In this document: positions 7,734 to 15,464 of the stretch, in pieces
How the letters are laid out: every line of letters begins with the position of its first letter
How positions within the stretch are numbered: position 1 is the stretch's first letter
Assembly (NCBI GenBank): GCA_026706445.1
Contig: JAPOYT010000110.1
Coordinates: 17,578 to 53,286, forward strand
DNA length: 35,709 nucleotides
From: Chloroflexota bacterium
GTDB taxonomy: Bacteria; Chloroflexota; Anaerolineae; Aggregatilineales; Phototrophicaceae
Direction of reading: 5' to 3'
Translations under genes and position numbers: made by a program
Notes under the pieces: generated by a model
Seen by the model: the letters and a program-made list of their open reading frames with translations, nothing else
What the model was told of the DNA's origin: nothing
Databases searched by the model: none

Positions 7734-8897
7734 CTACTGGCAGAAGTCGGCGATTAGATCGCTGTAGATTGCCTGACAGCGCTCGACTGAGGCCAGATCC
7801 ACCCATTCTTCGACCGCATGGGCGCCGGCGCCGGCCGGACCGAGGACGACCGTCGGGATGCCATAGTCGCCGAAAAGGGCGGAGTCCATCCACCAACTGC
7901 TGCCGACAAGCGCAACTACATTGCCCAGGCGCGCTTCGGCGATGCGCTTCAACTGCCGGACAAGCGGATGATCCGCCGCGATGTTATATGGACTGCGGGC
8001 GAAGGTCGCCTTTGCTTCAGCTTTGAAGTCGGGGTCGCTCGCGGATAACTCAGCGAGGATTTCCCGCGCTTGCGCTTCGACGCTGGCGGAGGTTTCGCCC
8101 GGGATGGTGCGCCGCTCGACTTGCAGCTTGCAATGAGCGGGGTACATCGAGATCTCCTCGCCGCCGCTGATGAGCGAGGCGTGCAGCGAGCCGCTGCCCA
8201 GCAGATCGTGGGTCGGGTCGGCGCGCATCGCCCGGTCATGGGCGTCGAGCGCAACCAGCGCTTTGCCCATTTTTGCGATGGCGTCTACGCCGAGGCGGGG
8301 CCGCGAACCATGGGCGGCGACGCCGAAGGTCTGGATAGCTAGCCAGACGAAGCCGCGGTGGGCGATGCTGATATCCAATTCGGTCGGCTCGGAAATCAGC
8401 ACAGCATCGGCGCCCCAGCGCGCCCATTCGGCGAGCAGCGCTTCCGTTCCAATGCTGCCGTACTCCTCATCAGCAACGGCGCTGAGCATGACATCGCCGC
8501 GCAGATTCATGCTCTTGGCCGCTTCGACCGCCAGCATGCAGGCGGCCAGTCCGCTTTTCATGTCGTAGGCGCCGCGCCCATAGAGGCGACCGTCGCGGAT
8601 GATTGGCTCAAAGGGCGCGTCCATGCCAGATACGCCGACGGTATCGGTATGCGCATTCAGCATCAATGATGCCCCGCCGCCGCTGCGCGTAGACGAAGCA
8701 GATCGGCCGCGCGCGATCAATATGACGTTGGGGCGGTCCCGGCCCGCTTCCTGCACATGGACTTCGAGATCCCGTTCGCGTCCCCAGCCGGCGATGAAGT
8801 CGGCGATGTCGCCTTCGCCGGCGCCGCCTGGCGCGAGGTCGGGATTCACTGAGTTGATGGAGACGAGGTCGGATATGAGTTTGCTGAGTTCGGTCAT
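7734..8897 (-). CDS. M20-family metallopeptidase/deacylase (ArgE/DapE/CPG2 type) with a repeat-encoded insertion
   Basis: 387 residues. Two-zinc amidohydrolase that removes acyl or aminoacyl groups from small substrates. The metal-site motifs are present: LNAHTDTV (His, Asp), the Gly-rich YGRGAYDMKSG with the bridging Asp, ADEEYGS with the catalytic Glu-Glu, and a C-terminal Gly-Ala-His (PAGAGAHAVEEW). The dimerisation domain lies between about residues 175 and 290. Start ATG at 8897 has GGAGA upstream; a longer frame upstream has no ribosome site. Just before the first metal motif the chain carries RSASSTRS, encoded by a 22 nt dispersed repeat unit (8683-8704) plus two bases; without it the segment reads VILIARGGGGASLML, as expected for the family. 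The substrate is unknown. Confidence 0.9.
   Translation of the reverse strand: MTELSKLISDLVSINSVNPDLAPGGAGEGDIADFIAGWGRERDLEVHVQEAGRDRPNVILIARGRSASSTRSGGGASLMLNAHTDTVGVSGMDAPFEPIIRDGRLYGRGAYDMKSGLAACMLAVEAAKSMNLRGDVMLSAVADEEYGSIGTEALLAEWARWGADAVLISEPTELDISIAHRGFVWLAIQTFGVAAHGSRPRLGVDAIAKMGKALVALDAHDRAMRADPTHDLLGSGSLHASLISGGEEISMYPAHCKLQVERRTIPGETSASVEAQAREILAELSASDPDFKAEAKATFARSPYNIAADHPLVRQLKRIAEARLGNVVALVGSSWWMDSALFGDYGIPTVVLGPAGAGAHAVEEWVDLASVERCQAIYSDLIADFCQ
8683..8704. repeat. 22 nt dispersed unit inside the M20 coding sequence
   Basis: It matches the unit at 31991-32012 at 18 of 22 positions, sharing the first twelve bases CTGCGCGTAGAC, and keeps the 4 bp stem CTGC/GCAG. Together with two neighbouring bases it adds eight in-frame residues to the peptidase. 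Confidence 0.75.
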
Positions 8898-9144
8898 GTT
8901 TCCGGTCTCCTGCGGCAATGGAATGAGAGGCGATAATGGCGCATTTGCGCAATATGCGCAAATCATTTTGCGGGCGGCGCAAAGGGACCAATCCCAGTGG
9001 CTGCAAGGGCTTTAGGCGATCAGGCTAGGCCTTTTGCGTTTGCGCGGCGGTCTAAATTTTGCGCCAATATGCCAGCGTGAATTTAATTTTACGAGCGAGC
9101 TTATCCCGATAGCAGGTTGAGCAAGCCGGTCGGCGACCAGAATC

Positions 9145-10689
9145 TCACGCGCCCCGAATCCGCCGCTTCACATCGAGCAAGTCAAGCAGGAAAGCGCGCG
9201 GATCAGCCGGTTGGGGCAGGGGCAGCTGGCGCAGCGGCTCGATGAAGTCAACGGCGAGATCGCCCTCGCTGATGATGCGATTGATCAGTTTGCCGACTTC
9301 GTTGTATTGCATGATGATGGCGTTGAGGTAGTGGTCATTCGCGGTGACTTTCCAGAGCTCGACCGCGGAGAGCAGCGCTTCCAGATTATGCACGAGCATG
9401 CCGATTTTGTAGCGATACTCGGGTTCGTTGGTGAGGCCGCGGGCTTGGATGGCGTCCATGATGCCTTCCCCTGCGCTGATGAGTCGCGCTGCGTCCAGCG
9501 CTATCGGCAGGGCGCATTGATTAATGTAGTCGGCATAGTCGAAGAAGGGCGGGTGGCGGGTCGCGCGGCTGCTGTTGAGGATCTGCTTGCCTTCGCGCGG
9601 CAGGTAGACGTTCTCGCGCAGCAGGCGCATCCGCTCGGCGACATCTCCCGGCGGCTTCGCGCCTAGATAGCGGCGCGTGTGCTTGTAGGTAAGCAGGGTA
9701 TTCAGGGTGTAGTGGCCATCAAAAACGGGATAGACGAAGGAATCGATGGCGTTGCCGCCGATATTGGATTCTTTGAGGAAACCTTTGGAACCGGTGACCA
9801 GCAGATTCTCCGACAGAATGTCGTTGCATTTGAGCAGCAGCCAGGACTTCAGCATGATGCCGTGAAATTGCAGGAAGGGGCTGTCGCTGAAGGCAAGGGC
9901 GCGGAAGAAGGTGAAATTGATATGCGCCGCCTGAAGCGTCAGATTGTAAAGCTGGCGGAAGACATTGCTGAAGCGGATCGGATTATCGCCGAAGATATTC
10001 TTGCTAGACAGATGCTCAATGGCGGCCGGCAGCGAGTCATCGACCATTTTTACGCCCATATAGGCGCAGTGGTATTTGGAAGGGAGCGCCATGCGCTGCA
10101 AGATTTCCAGCCCGCGCCCCACTTGGCCGATGAGCGTGCCGGGTCCGTCAATGTCGAATTTGGTCAGGACCATGCTGCGCAGGACGTGCGTCTCCAAGCG
10201 CTGCCAGTTTTTGGTGCTGCTGTGGGGCACGGCGAAGAGCGAGAGCGAGCGCGGACCGTCCGCGGCCGGGTCCACCTTGGCGATGACGGAATGATAATCG
10301 GCATGGTAGGAATTGTTGATCAGCCACTTCTGACCGCTGATGTGGAAGTTCTTCTCGTCCGGATCGTCGGAGCAGGGCGTGGCGCCCGTCCGCACGCTGA
10401 GCAAATCGGTGCCGGTATGTTCTTCGGTCCAGCTCAGGGTGAAGATCTTGCCTTTGAGTTGTGCCGCCAATTCGTATTCTTCGGCGGCGACCAGCATCAT
10501 ATAGGCGAGGCCGCTGGCGGCGCAGGCGGTCATATAGCTGGGATTGTTGTTGAAATGCTTGGTGGCTTCCAACATCGAGCCCATGAGATTGAATTTGGGG
10601 TAGACGTTATCCAGCACATCCATCATGCCAGCGCGCAGGCGCTGATAATCGAGAATGTCGCCGAAATGCGGGTCTTTTATGGTGTCCAT
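9145..10689 (-). CDS. Acyl-CoA dehydrogenase-family flavoprotein (paralogue 1)
   Basis: 514 residues, longer than a standard acyl-CoA dehydrogenase (about 380) because of a C-terminal helical extension. Recognisable family segments are FTLSWTEEHTGTDLLSVRTGATP (FAD/substrate strand, equivalent to the T-E-x-x-G-S-D motif), SGQKWLINNSYHADY, and LVTGSKGFLKESNIGGNAID leading into PVFDGHYTLNTLL. In ordinary members the last motif is Y-E-G-T with the catalytic Glu; here, near residue 321, it is F-D-G-H. ATG at 10689 was preferred to an upstream TTG; the ribosome site is weak. The gene follows its paralogue (start 12577) on the same strand after 325 nt, so the two may form a heteromeric enzyme. Fatty-acid-like CoA ester oxidation is likely but not certain. 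Confidence 0.85.
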   Translation of the reverse strand: MDTIKDPHFGDILDYQRLRAGMMDVLDNVYPKFNLMGSMLEATKHFNNNPSYMTACAASGLAYMMLVAAEEYELAAQLKGKIFTLSWTEEHTGTDLLSVRTGATPCSDDPDEKNFHISGQKWLINNSYHADYHSVIAKVDPAADGPRSLSLFAVPHSSTKNWQRLETHVLRSMVLTKFDIDGPGTLIGQVGRGLEILQRMALPSKYHCAYMGVKMVDDSLPAAIEHLSSKNIFGDNPIRFSNVFRQLYNLTLQAAHINFTFFRALAFSDSPFLQFHGIMLKSWLLLKCNDILSENLLVTGSKGFLKESNIGGNAIDSFVYPVFDGHYTLNTLLTYKHTRRYLGAKPPGDVAERMRLLRENVYLPREGKQILNSSRATRHPPFFDYADYINQCALPIALDAARLISAGEGIMDAIQARGLTNEPEYRYKIGMLVHNLEALLSAVELWKVTANDHYLNAIIMQYNEVGKLINRIISEGDLAVDFIEPLRQLPLPQPADPRAFLLDLLDVKRRIRGA

Positions 10690-10764
10690 GGCGGTTGGCG
10701 CTGTCCTCAAGCAGTGCGGAAAATCACTGACATTTCCCTTTAGGCGAATGCTGTACAGGCTTTA

Positions 10765-10929
10765 CCACAGAGGACACCGAGGATACACAGAGGTCGCAGA
10801 GTTTACTCTTTGCTTAGCGAAATTCTCATGTAATCGGAGTTTAGCGCTTCTGCTGGAGAGGGCGCCGCCGAACCGATAAATAGGACTGAAAGTTGGCGCT
10901 GAGCCCTCCGTGTTCTCTGTGTTGCCTCC
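10765..10929. repeat. Imperfect long inverted repeat of the CACAGAG type
   Basis: Left arm at 10765-10793 (CCACAGAGGACACC, then ACACAGAGG) and right arm at 10904-10929 (reverse complement begins GGAGGCAACACAGAG) surround about 110 nt without a convincing gene. Repeats rich in CACAGAG occur between genes in many environmental bacteria and can resemble non-autonomous mobile palindromes. A short related fragment (CCACCGAGTTCACCGAG) lies near 34652. This accounts for most of the gap between the two acyl-CoA dehydrogenase genes. Confidence 0.6.
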
Positions 10930-10940
10930 TTTCCTCACAG

Positions 10941-11020
10941 GCTTACGATTGGCGTGCGAGTCACCGCCACGCCCCTACAGGCTTACAATTGGCGGGCGAG
11001 TCACCGCCTCGCCCCTACAT
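10941..11020. repeat. 40 nt tandem duplication including a simple hairpin repeat
   Basis: 10941-10980 and 10981-11020 are the same 40 nt with four differences. The second copy contains the 21 nt hairpin GGGCGAG / CTCGCCC at 10994-11014, an exact empty site for the filled copy at 5015-5057. The first copy forms an alternative stem GGCGTG / CACGCC. The flank CTACA at 11015 supplies the TAG stop of the acyl-CoA dehydrogenase paralogue 2 gene on the minus strand. Confidence 0.85.
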
Positions 11021-12577
11021 ATTCGTAATCGCCTCGCGCGGAGACGAAAACTGCTGCGCGACCCGGTAGAGGCGGAGCAGGAAGTCGCGCGGGGCTTCCA
11101 AGCAGCGCAGGGGCTGTTGGCGCATCAGTGGCAGGAAGTCGATTCGCAGGGCGCTCTCGCTAATGACTTGGTTGAATTGATTGACGAAAGCGTTGTGCTG
11201 CATCACGACGGCGTTGAGATATTCGTCTTCTTCGGTCGCCTTCCACAGTTCGCAGGCGGCTAGCAGCGCTTCCATCCAGTGCAGCAGGGCGCCGAGTTTG
11301 TAGCGGTGCTCCGGATCGGTGGTCAGCTCGCGGTGATTCAACTCGTCGGTCAGCGACTGCATTGCGGCGACAATGCGGCGCGCATCGAGGTCGATCGGCA
11401 GCGCAAGGTCCTCGATGTATCCGGCGTAGTCGAAGAAATCGGGATTGCGCAGCACCCGCGAATTGGCGCGGATTGGGTCTCCGCTGGAGGACCCGGCGAG
11501 ACCGTGCCGCAAGGTCGCCATACGTTCCGCCACATTGGCGCGGCGGCTCGCCCCCAGGTATCGTTTGGCGTGCTTGGCGGTCATCAGCGTGTTGATGGTG
11601 TAATGCCCATCGAAGACGGGCAAGACGAAGGAGTCGATGGCGTTGCGCCCGATGACCGAGTCCGCCAGAAAGCCCTTGGAGCCGACGACCAGCAGATTCT
11701 GCCCCAGCAATTCATTGGCGCGCAGCAGCAGCCAGGACTTGAGCATGACGCCGTGGAATTGGAGGAAGTTGCTCGCGCTCAAGGCGAGGGCGCGATAATA
11801 GATGAAGTTGAGCACGGCCGCGCCCATGACGATGTTGTACATTTGGCGCAGCACGTTGCTGAAATTGATTGGATTCTCGTTGAAGATGCGTTTTTTGGAG
11901 AGGTGCTCGATGCTGGCGGGGATGGCTTCGTTGAGCAGGTTGATGCCGACGTAGGCGCACTGGTATTTGCTGGGCATGGCCATGCGCTGCAGGATTTGCA
12001 AGCCGTGCCCCACTTTGCCCAGCAGGCGGCCTGGACCATCAATGTCGAAGCTGGTCAGGACCATGCGCCGCAGGACGTGCGTCTCCAGCCGCTGCCAATT
12101 CTTGCAGCTGCTCTGTGGCACAAGGAAGATCGAGAGCGAACGCGGTCCGCTGGAATCGGGATCGGTCTTGGCGACGATGGTATGATAATCGGCATGATAG
12201 GAATTGTTAATCAGCCACTTGCGCCCTTTGAGATGGTAGTCGACGCAGTCGGGGTCATCGTTCAGCGGCGCAGCGCGGGTGGAAGCGCTTAACAGATCGG
12301 AGCCGATTTCTTCTTCGGTCCAACCGAGCGTGAAGAGGCTGTCCTTGAGCTCTTCGGCGATTTCGTCTTCGCCAGCGGCGATGATGGTCATCCAGGCGAG
12401 CATGCTGGCGCCGGCGGCGATCATGACATCGGGTTCGTCGCCGTAGAGTTCGGTCCCGACTTGCAGCGACCGATGCATGTCGAAATCGGGCAGGAGCGCA
12501 TTGTAGAGATGCAGTATCGACTGGCGCAGTTGGTCGAAGTCGACGATATTGCCGAATTGGGGGTCGTTTATGTACAT
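11015..12577 (-). CDS. Acyl-CoA dehydrogenase-family flavoprotein (paralogue 2)
   Basis: 520 residues, clearly paralogous to the gene at 9145-10689 along the whole length: FTLGWTEEEIGSDLL, GRKWLINNSYHADYH, NWQRLETHVLRRMVLT and LVVGSKGFLADSVIGRNAID are nearly shared. It has the same replacement of the usual Y-E-G-T by F-D-G-H (near residue 320) and the same long C-terminal extension. The start ATG at 12577 has only a weak ribosome site. A good promoter (TTGAGC, 17 nt, TATACT) lies at 12619-12647 and could serve both genes. The TAG stop is part of a hairpin repeat. A two-subunit enzyme, as known for some heteromeric acyl-CoA dehydrogenases, is a reasonable inference. The substrate is unknown. 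Confidence 0.85.
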   Translation of the reverse strand: MYINDPQFGNIVDFDQLRQSILHLYNALLPDFDMHRSLQVGTELYGDEPDVMIAAGASMLAWMTIIAAGEDEIAEELKDSLFTLGWTEEEIGSDLLSASTRAAPLNDDPDCVDYHLKGRKWLINNSYHADYHTIVAKTDPDSSGPRSLSIFLVPQSSCKNWQRLETHVLRRMVLTSFDIDGPGRLLGKVGHGLQILQRMAMPSKYQCAYVGINLLNEAIPASIEHLSKKRIFNENPINFSNVLRQMYNIVMGAAVLNFIYYRALALSASNFLQFHGVMLKSWLLLRANELLGQNLLVVGSKGFLADSVIGRNAIDSFVLPVFDGHYTINTLMTAKHAKRYLGASRRANVAERMATLRHGLAGSSSGDPIRANSRVLRNPDFFDYAGYIEDLALPIDLDARRIVAAMQSLTDELNHRELTTDPEHRYKLGALLHWMEALLAACELWKATEEDEYLNAVVMQHNAFVNQFNQVISESALRIDFLPLMRQQPLRCLEAPRDFLLRLYRVAQQFSSPREAITNM

Positions 12578-12618
12578 GCCAGCCAGTCCAAACGGTCAGC
12601 GCGCGTATCAAGCAGCAT

Positions 12619-12647
12619 AGTATACGCGAACAGCGCCCATCGCTCAA
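12619..12647 (-). promoter_or_regulatory. Sigma70-like promoter for the acyl-CoA dehydrogenase pair
   Basis: On the minus strand TTGAGC (12647-12642), a 17 nt spacer, then TATACT (12624-12619), 42 nt before the ATG at 12577. Box quality and spacing are good. Confidence 0.55.
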
Positions 12648-12672
12648 GAGGGCGCTGCGCGCGCGACAATGC

Positions 12673-12801
12673 GAAATATTTCACAAACTATCAATTGCTG
12701 AAACACCGTCGGCGGGCGAAAGCTACGAATTGATTCAGGCTCTTGCACGATTAGGCTACGATCAGGAGGAAGTAATTCTTAGGTTTATGGACAGTCGGTG
12801 A
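12673..12801 (+). pseudogene. Possible 3' remnant of a broken gene
   Basis: A frame of 42 codons ending in TGA at 12799 reads like real protein, especially GESYELIQALARLGYDQEEV, then ILRFMDSR. There is no ATG, GTG or TTG in this frame for at least 100 nt upstream, so if real it is a decayed tail. It sits at the edge of the AT-richer restriction-modification island, where an insertion could have cut a resident gene. Chance is not excluded. Confidence 0.22.
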
Positions 12802-12828
12802 AAGTTCTTGTCCAGTTTCTAATGTTTG

Positions 12829-13542
12829 CTATTTCTTGATTGCCTCATTCAGTTTTTCACGCCACTGCGCAAAATCATACCATCCGCAACCAACGCAACC
12901 TGAAGCGTCTTTCTTGTCTGTGGGACCCCACTTAGGCCCACCCTCGTAGAAGAAATCTATTCCGAACGGCTTTCCGCGTCTCCCAGTTCTGAAACAATCT
13001 TCGCAAGTTCTACTCTTCAGGAGATTGTGGCTTACGCTTCCATTTGACTTCTTGAGAAGTTGGAAATGTTCTTTTATGAACTCTTCATCCATATTTGAGT
13101 AGTCTATGAGTTTTCTGTTTGATTCTGTATCCCACCGTAATCTCGGCAGTTTGTGATCAATTGTAAGCTGATTATGAGGACGCTCTGTGTGCTCAATAAT
13201 GTCGCGACTACCAAATATTCTCATGACTTTTTTGACGAACGACTTAGGCATGGATCCACTTTGAACGGCAGTCCTGAATGCTCCTTGCCATCGGTCATGT
13301 CGAGTCGTTTTTTCGCAGATCACACATAGATGATTGTTGCTCTCTATGATCATTCCAGGTCGCGATCTTGTTCCTCGTTCTAGTCCCTGAATTCCGGAAC
13401 CCCCAGCGATTTGAGTAATGCCCGTATGTTTGTATTCGCATTCTCTGCAATGCCATTGTTGATCCTTTAGCACCAGAAAAGCCTTATAGTTTTTCTTTGA
13501 CTTGTCAAACGTGCCTTCAAATTCTTCCAACGTCATAGACAT
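12829..13542 (-). CDS. HNH-type restriction endonuclease (putative, paired with methyltransferase)
   Basis: 237 residues. Four cysteine pairs (C32/C35, C73/C76, C180/C183, C216/C219) suggest two structural zinc sites. A beta-beta-alpha-metal (HNH) core is suggested by LTIDHKLPRLRW (Asp129-His130) followed by SHNLLKSRTCEDCFRTGRRG with Asn173 and a CxxC, where HNH nucleases have N-x-x-x-L-C-x-x-C. The stretch IAGGSGIQGLERGTRSRPGM is distinctive but I cannot tie it to a named enzyme. The gene starts 6 nt after the methyltransferase stop, without a clear ribosome site, so it is probably translationally coupled and made at a lower level, a usual way to protect the host. Base composition is clearly more AT-rich than the flanks. 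It would cut unmethylated DNA at an undetermined site. Confidence 0.75.
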   Translation of the reverse strand: MSMTLEEFEGTFDKSKKNYKAFLVLKDQQWHCRECEYKHTGITQIAGGSGIQGLERGTRSRPGMIIESNNHLCVICEKTTRHDRWQGAFRTAVQSGSMPKSFVKKVMRIFGSRDIIEHTERPHNQLTIDHKLPRLRWDTESNRKLIDYSNMDEEFIKEHFQLLKKSNGSVSHNLLKSRTCEDCFRTGRRGKPFGIDFFYEGGPKWGPTDKKDASGCVGCGWYDFAQWREKLNEAIKK

Positions 13543-13548
13543 TATACG

Positions 13549-14601
13549 TTAACCACCCACTGACATAATTCGCTCACACGCTGCCTGATAAATTGCACGA
13601 TCCTTTTCGTATGCCACTACTCTTCGTTGCAATTCTATGGCAGCAACTACTGTGGTAGCACTTCCCGCAAAAGGATCGTAAACGAAATCTCCTTCGTCGC
13701 TGAATAATGCAATGAACTCCTTAATGAGAGGTAGCGGCTTTTGAGTTGAATGAATTCTTTGCTGAGGCGAGGGCGACTTGCATACGAATACATTGTGTAC
13801 TACGTGTCCATTGAATTTCGTTCCTGGGCGCTTGCCAATGACGACAGCTTCCCAAGCGTTTATAGGCTTGTACTTATGGTTAAACGGAACTGGATTGGTC
13901 TTTTGCCAAACTAGAGTTCCTACCGCTACGAATTTGTGACGTTCAAGAATTTCGCAATACTCGCCAATTTGCGCTTGGGCGCAGAATGTCACAAACCATC
14001 CGCGTACTTTTGGGAGAACATGACCTGTCCATTCGGCGGGAGATATCGGCTCATCCCAGTCACCGAAATTCCCTTTCGGCATTATGAAGTCCGTGCCATC
14101 TTTGCGAAGACGCCTAGGTACCTGTCGTTCACATGTGTACTCCTTGCTTATGCCGTAAGGAGGGTCGGTTAGAAGCAAGTCTATAGAATAGTCATGGATC
14201 AGGTGTGTTCCTGTAATGCCATCACCAAGTCTAAATTCATAATTGCAGCCTACAAGCGCTTCTTCAAAGTTAGCCGTAGTCACCTTCTGGTTAAGCAGAT
14301 TCGTTATTTCGCTGCGTATAGTTGCTGGGTGCTCTGCCTGCAATATGTTTGCGTCGGAGTCAAACAGGAGTCGTCCCAAATTGAGAGAATGCCCATTGAG
14401 ATTCTGGGTTTGTATGTCTGTCTCCCATGCCCTATCGGCAATACTGTATTGTGGGTTACTGTGAGACAGATATTTGCGATGTCTAGGGAAATTGGAAGAA
14501 ATCCACTGGTTGGCCGTAGCTCTCAACTTTAGCTTTTGCTCGACCGTCAGTTCGTTTTGGCTCTCGTCGGCATGAACAAAAACCAGCGATTGCTGTTTCA
14601 T
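13549..14601 (-). CDS. Type II DNA methyltransferase (amino-methyltransferase, beta-type motif order)
   Basis: 350 residues. S-adenosylmethionine-dependent methylation of an exocyclic amino group (N6-adenine or N4-cytosine). Motif IV LLLTDPPYGI lies at residues 142-151 and motif I, FVYDPFAGSATT, near 300, so the order IV...I is that of the beta group. The region between (about 155-290) contains the target-recognition part and HSTQKPLPLIKEFI just before motif I, typical of the N4/N6 class. The first 120 residues are an extra N-terminal domain I do not recognise. A strong ribosome site AAGGAG lies 6 nt before the ATG at 14601. It is the first gene of a two-gene restriction-modification operon, and its promoter overlaps an inverted repeat suited to autoregulation. 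Confidence 0.88.
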   Translation of the reverse strand: MKQQSLVFVHADESQNELTVEQKLKLRATANQWISSNFPRHRKYLSHSNPQYSIADRAWETDIQTQNLNGHSLNLGRLLFDSDANILQAEHPATIRSEITNLLNQKVTTANFEEALVGCNYEFRLGDGITGTHLIHDYSIDLLLTDPPYGISKEYTCERQVPRRLRKDGTDFIMPKGNFGDWDEPISPAEWTGHVLPKVRGWFVTFCAQAQIGEYCEILERHKFVAVGTLVWQKTNPVPFNHKYKPINAWEAVVIGKRPGTKFNGHVVHNVFVCKSPSPQQRIHSTQKPLPLIKEFIALFSDEGDFVYDPFAGSATTVVAAIELQRRVVAYEKDRAIYQAACERIMSVGG

Positions 14602-14627
14602 GAGATTCTCCTTGCGCCGCTAACTTA

Positions 14628-14656
14628 ATCATATCGTGTATACGATATCAAGGCAA
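14628..14656 (-). promoter_or_regulatory. Restriction-modification promoter with overlapping operator-like palindrome
   Basis: On the minus strand TTGCCT (14656-14651), 17 nt, TATGAT (14633-14628), 27 nt before the methyltransferase ATG. The spacer contains the inverted repeat ATATCGT-GTAT-ACGATAT (14631-14648). No separate controller-protein gene is seen, so repression by the methyltransferase itself or by a host factor is possible. Confidence 0.6.
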
Positions 14657-14735
14657 AATCGCGTATATCAGGTAGAAACGTTAGATTGATTTGGCGTGGC
14701 AAAACCCAATTCGGGCAAGGATCAAATCACTTACA

Positions 14736-15404
14736 TCAAGCCTCGCGCACGGACTTGACGATATCGCGCAGCTGCCGGTCGAAATTGGGGTCGGCCGCTT
14801 TGAATTCTTGCCCGCTGATGACCAGGGGCGCGCCGAATACGACGATCTCGGCGCCCAGCGCCAGCGTTTCGATCGCTTGCGGCACGCTCAAGCCGCCGAC
14901 CGCTTGCACCGGGATATCGACGGCGGCGAGCACATCTTCCAGATCATCGAGCGGGCTGAGGCCGGGGATCATGTTGCGCTCGTCGAAGCCGGTGTGCACG
15001 ATGATGTAATCGACGCCCATGTCCTGCGCCTGGCGCGCGCGGCCTGGTTTATCGGGGCAGAGCATGACATCGCACATGACCTCTTTGCCGTAGCGTTTCG
15101 CCATTTTGACCTGTTCGATGATGCTGGCGTCATGAGCCTGGCCCATAACGACGACCATATCGCCGCCGGCTTTGAACATCATCTCGGCTTCCAGCCCGGC
15201 GCCGTCCATCGTCTTGAGGTCGACGACTATGGGCGTATCGGGGAAGGCGGAGCGGAAGGCGCGCACCGAATGCAGGCCTTCGGCGAGCAGCAACGGCGTG
15301 CCGACTTCGAGCCAGTCGACGCCGGCTTTGACCGAGGCGCGGGCGAGGTCGAGCGCTTCACCCAGGTCGATGACATCGATTGAGATTTGGATTTTGGCGT
15401 CCAT
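14736..15404 (-). CDS. 3-hexulose-6-phosphate synthase / 3-keto-L-gulonate-6-phosphate decarboxylase-like protein (OMP decarboxylase suprafamily)
   Basis: 222 residues of the (beta/alpha)8 OMPDC suprafamily. ISIDVIDLGEALDLA and especially IVVDLKTMDGAGLEAEMMFKAGGDMVVVMG carry the D-x-K-T-x-D catalytic/metal motif shared by hexulose-6-phosphate synthase and ketogulonate-6-phosphate decarboxylase. The phosphate-binding end is AVGGLSVPQAIETLALGAEIVVFGAPL. GGAGG lies 8 nt before the ATG at 15404. It is the last gene of the isomerase-dehydrogenase-synthase operon (17497 to 14736), so it probably cleaves or decarboxylates a keto-sugar phosphate made by the two upstream enzymes. No phosphohexuloisomerase gene is near, so formaldehyde fixation is not indicated. 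Confidence 0.83.
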   Translation of the reverse strand: MDAKIQISIDVIDLGEALDLARASVKAGVDWLEVGTPLLLAEGLHSVRAFRSAFPDTPIVVDLKTMDGAGLEAEMMFKAGGDMVVVMGQAHDASIIEQVKMAKRYGKEVMCDVMLCPDKPGRARQAQDMGVDYIIVHTGFDERNMIPGLSPLDDLEDVLAAVDIPVQAVGGLSVPQAIETLALGAEIVVFGAPLVISGQEFKAADPNFDRQLRDIVKSVREA

Positions 15405-15432
15405 TGTTCGGCCCTCCGTAATTTGCGATTGC

Positions 15433-15452
15433 GGGCGACCCAAGGGTCGCCC
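15433..15452. repeat. Simple 20 nt hairpin repeat
   Basis: Stem GGGCGACCC / GGGTCGCCC, 9 perfect pairs, followed by CCTACAG. It lies between the dehydrogenase 3' end and the synthase-like gene start, inside the operon. The stem differs from the copy at 16532 by one compensated pair. Confidence 0.85.
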
Positions 15453-15464
15453 CTACAGTCTGCG

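Noticed and set aside
6679-7896. Minus-strand open frame of 405 codons opposite ychF
   Set aside because: YchF motifs on the plus strand are unmistakable; the antisense product shows no domain.
9679-12292. Long plus-strand open frames opposite the two acyl-CoA dehydrogenase genes
   Set aside because: They are shadows: they resemble each other only because the sense genes are paralogues.
14243-14532. Plus-strand small frames opposite the methyltransferase
   Set aside because: No ribosome sites or domains; the minus strand is well supported.
14736-15404. Ribulose monophosphate pathway for formaldehyde fixation
   Set aside because: Only the synthase-like gene is present; no phosphohexuloisomerase or methanol/formaldehyde genes occur nearby.
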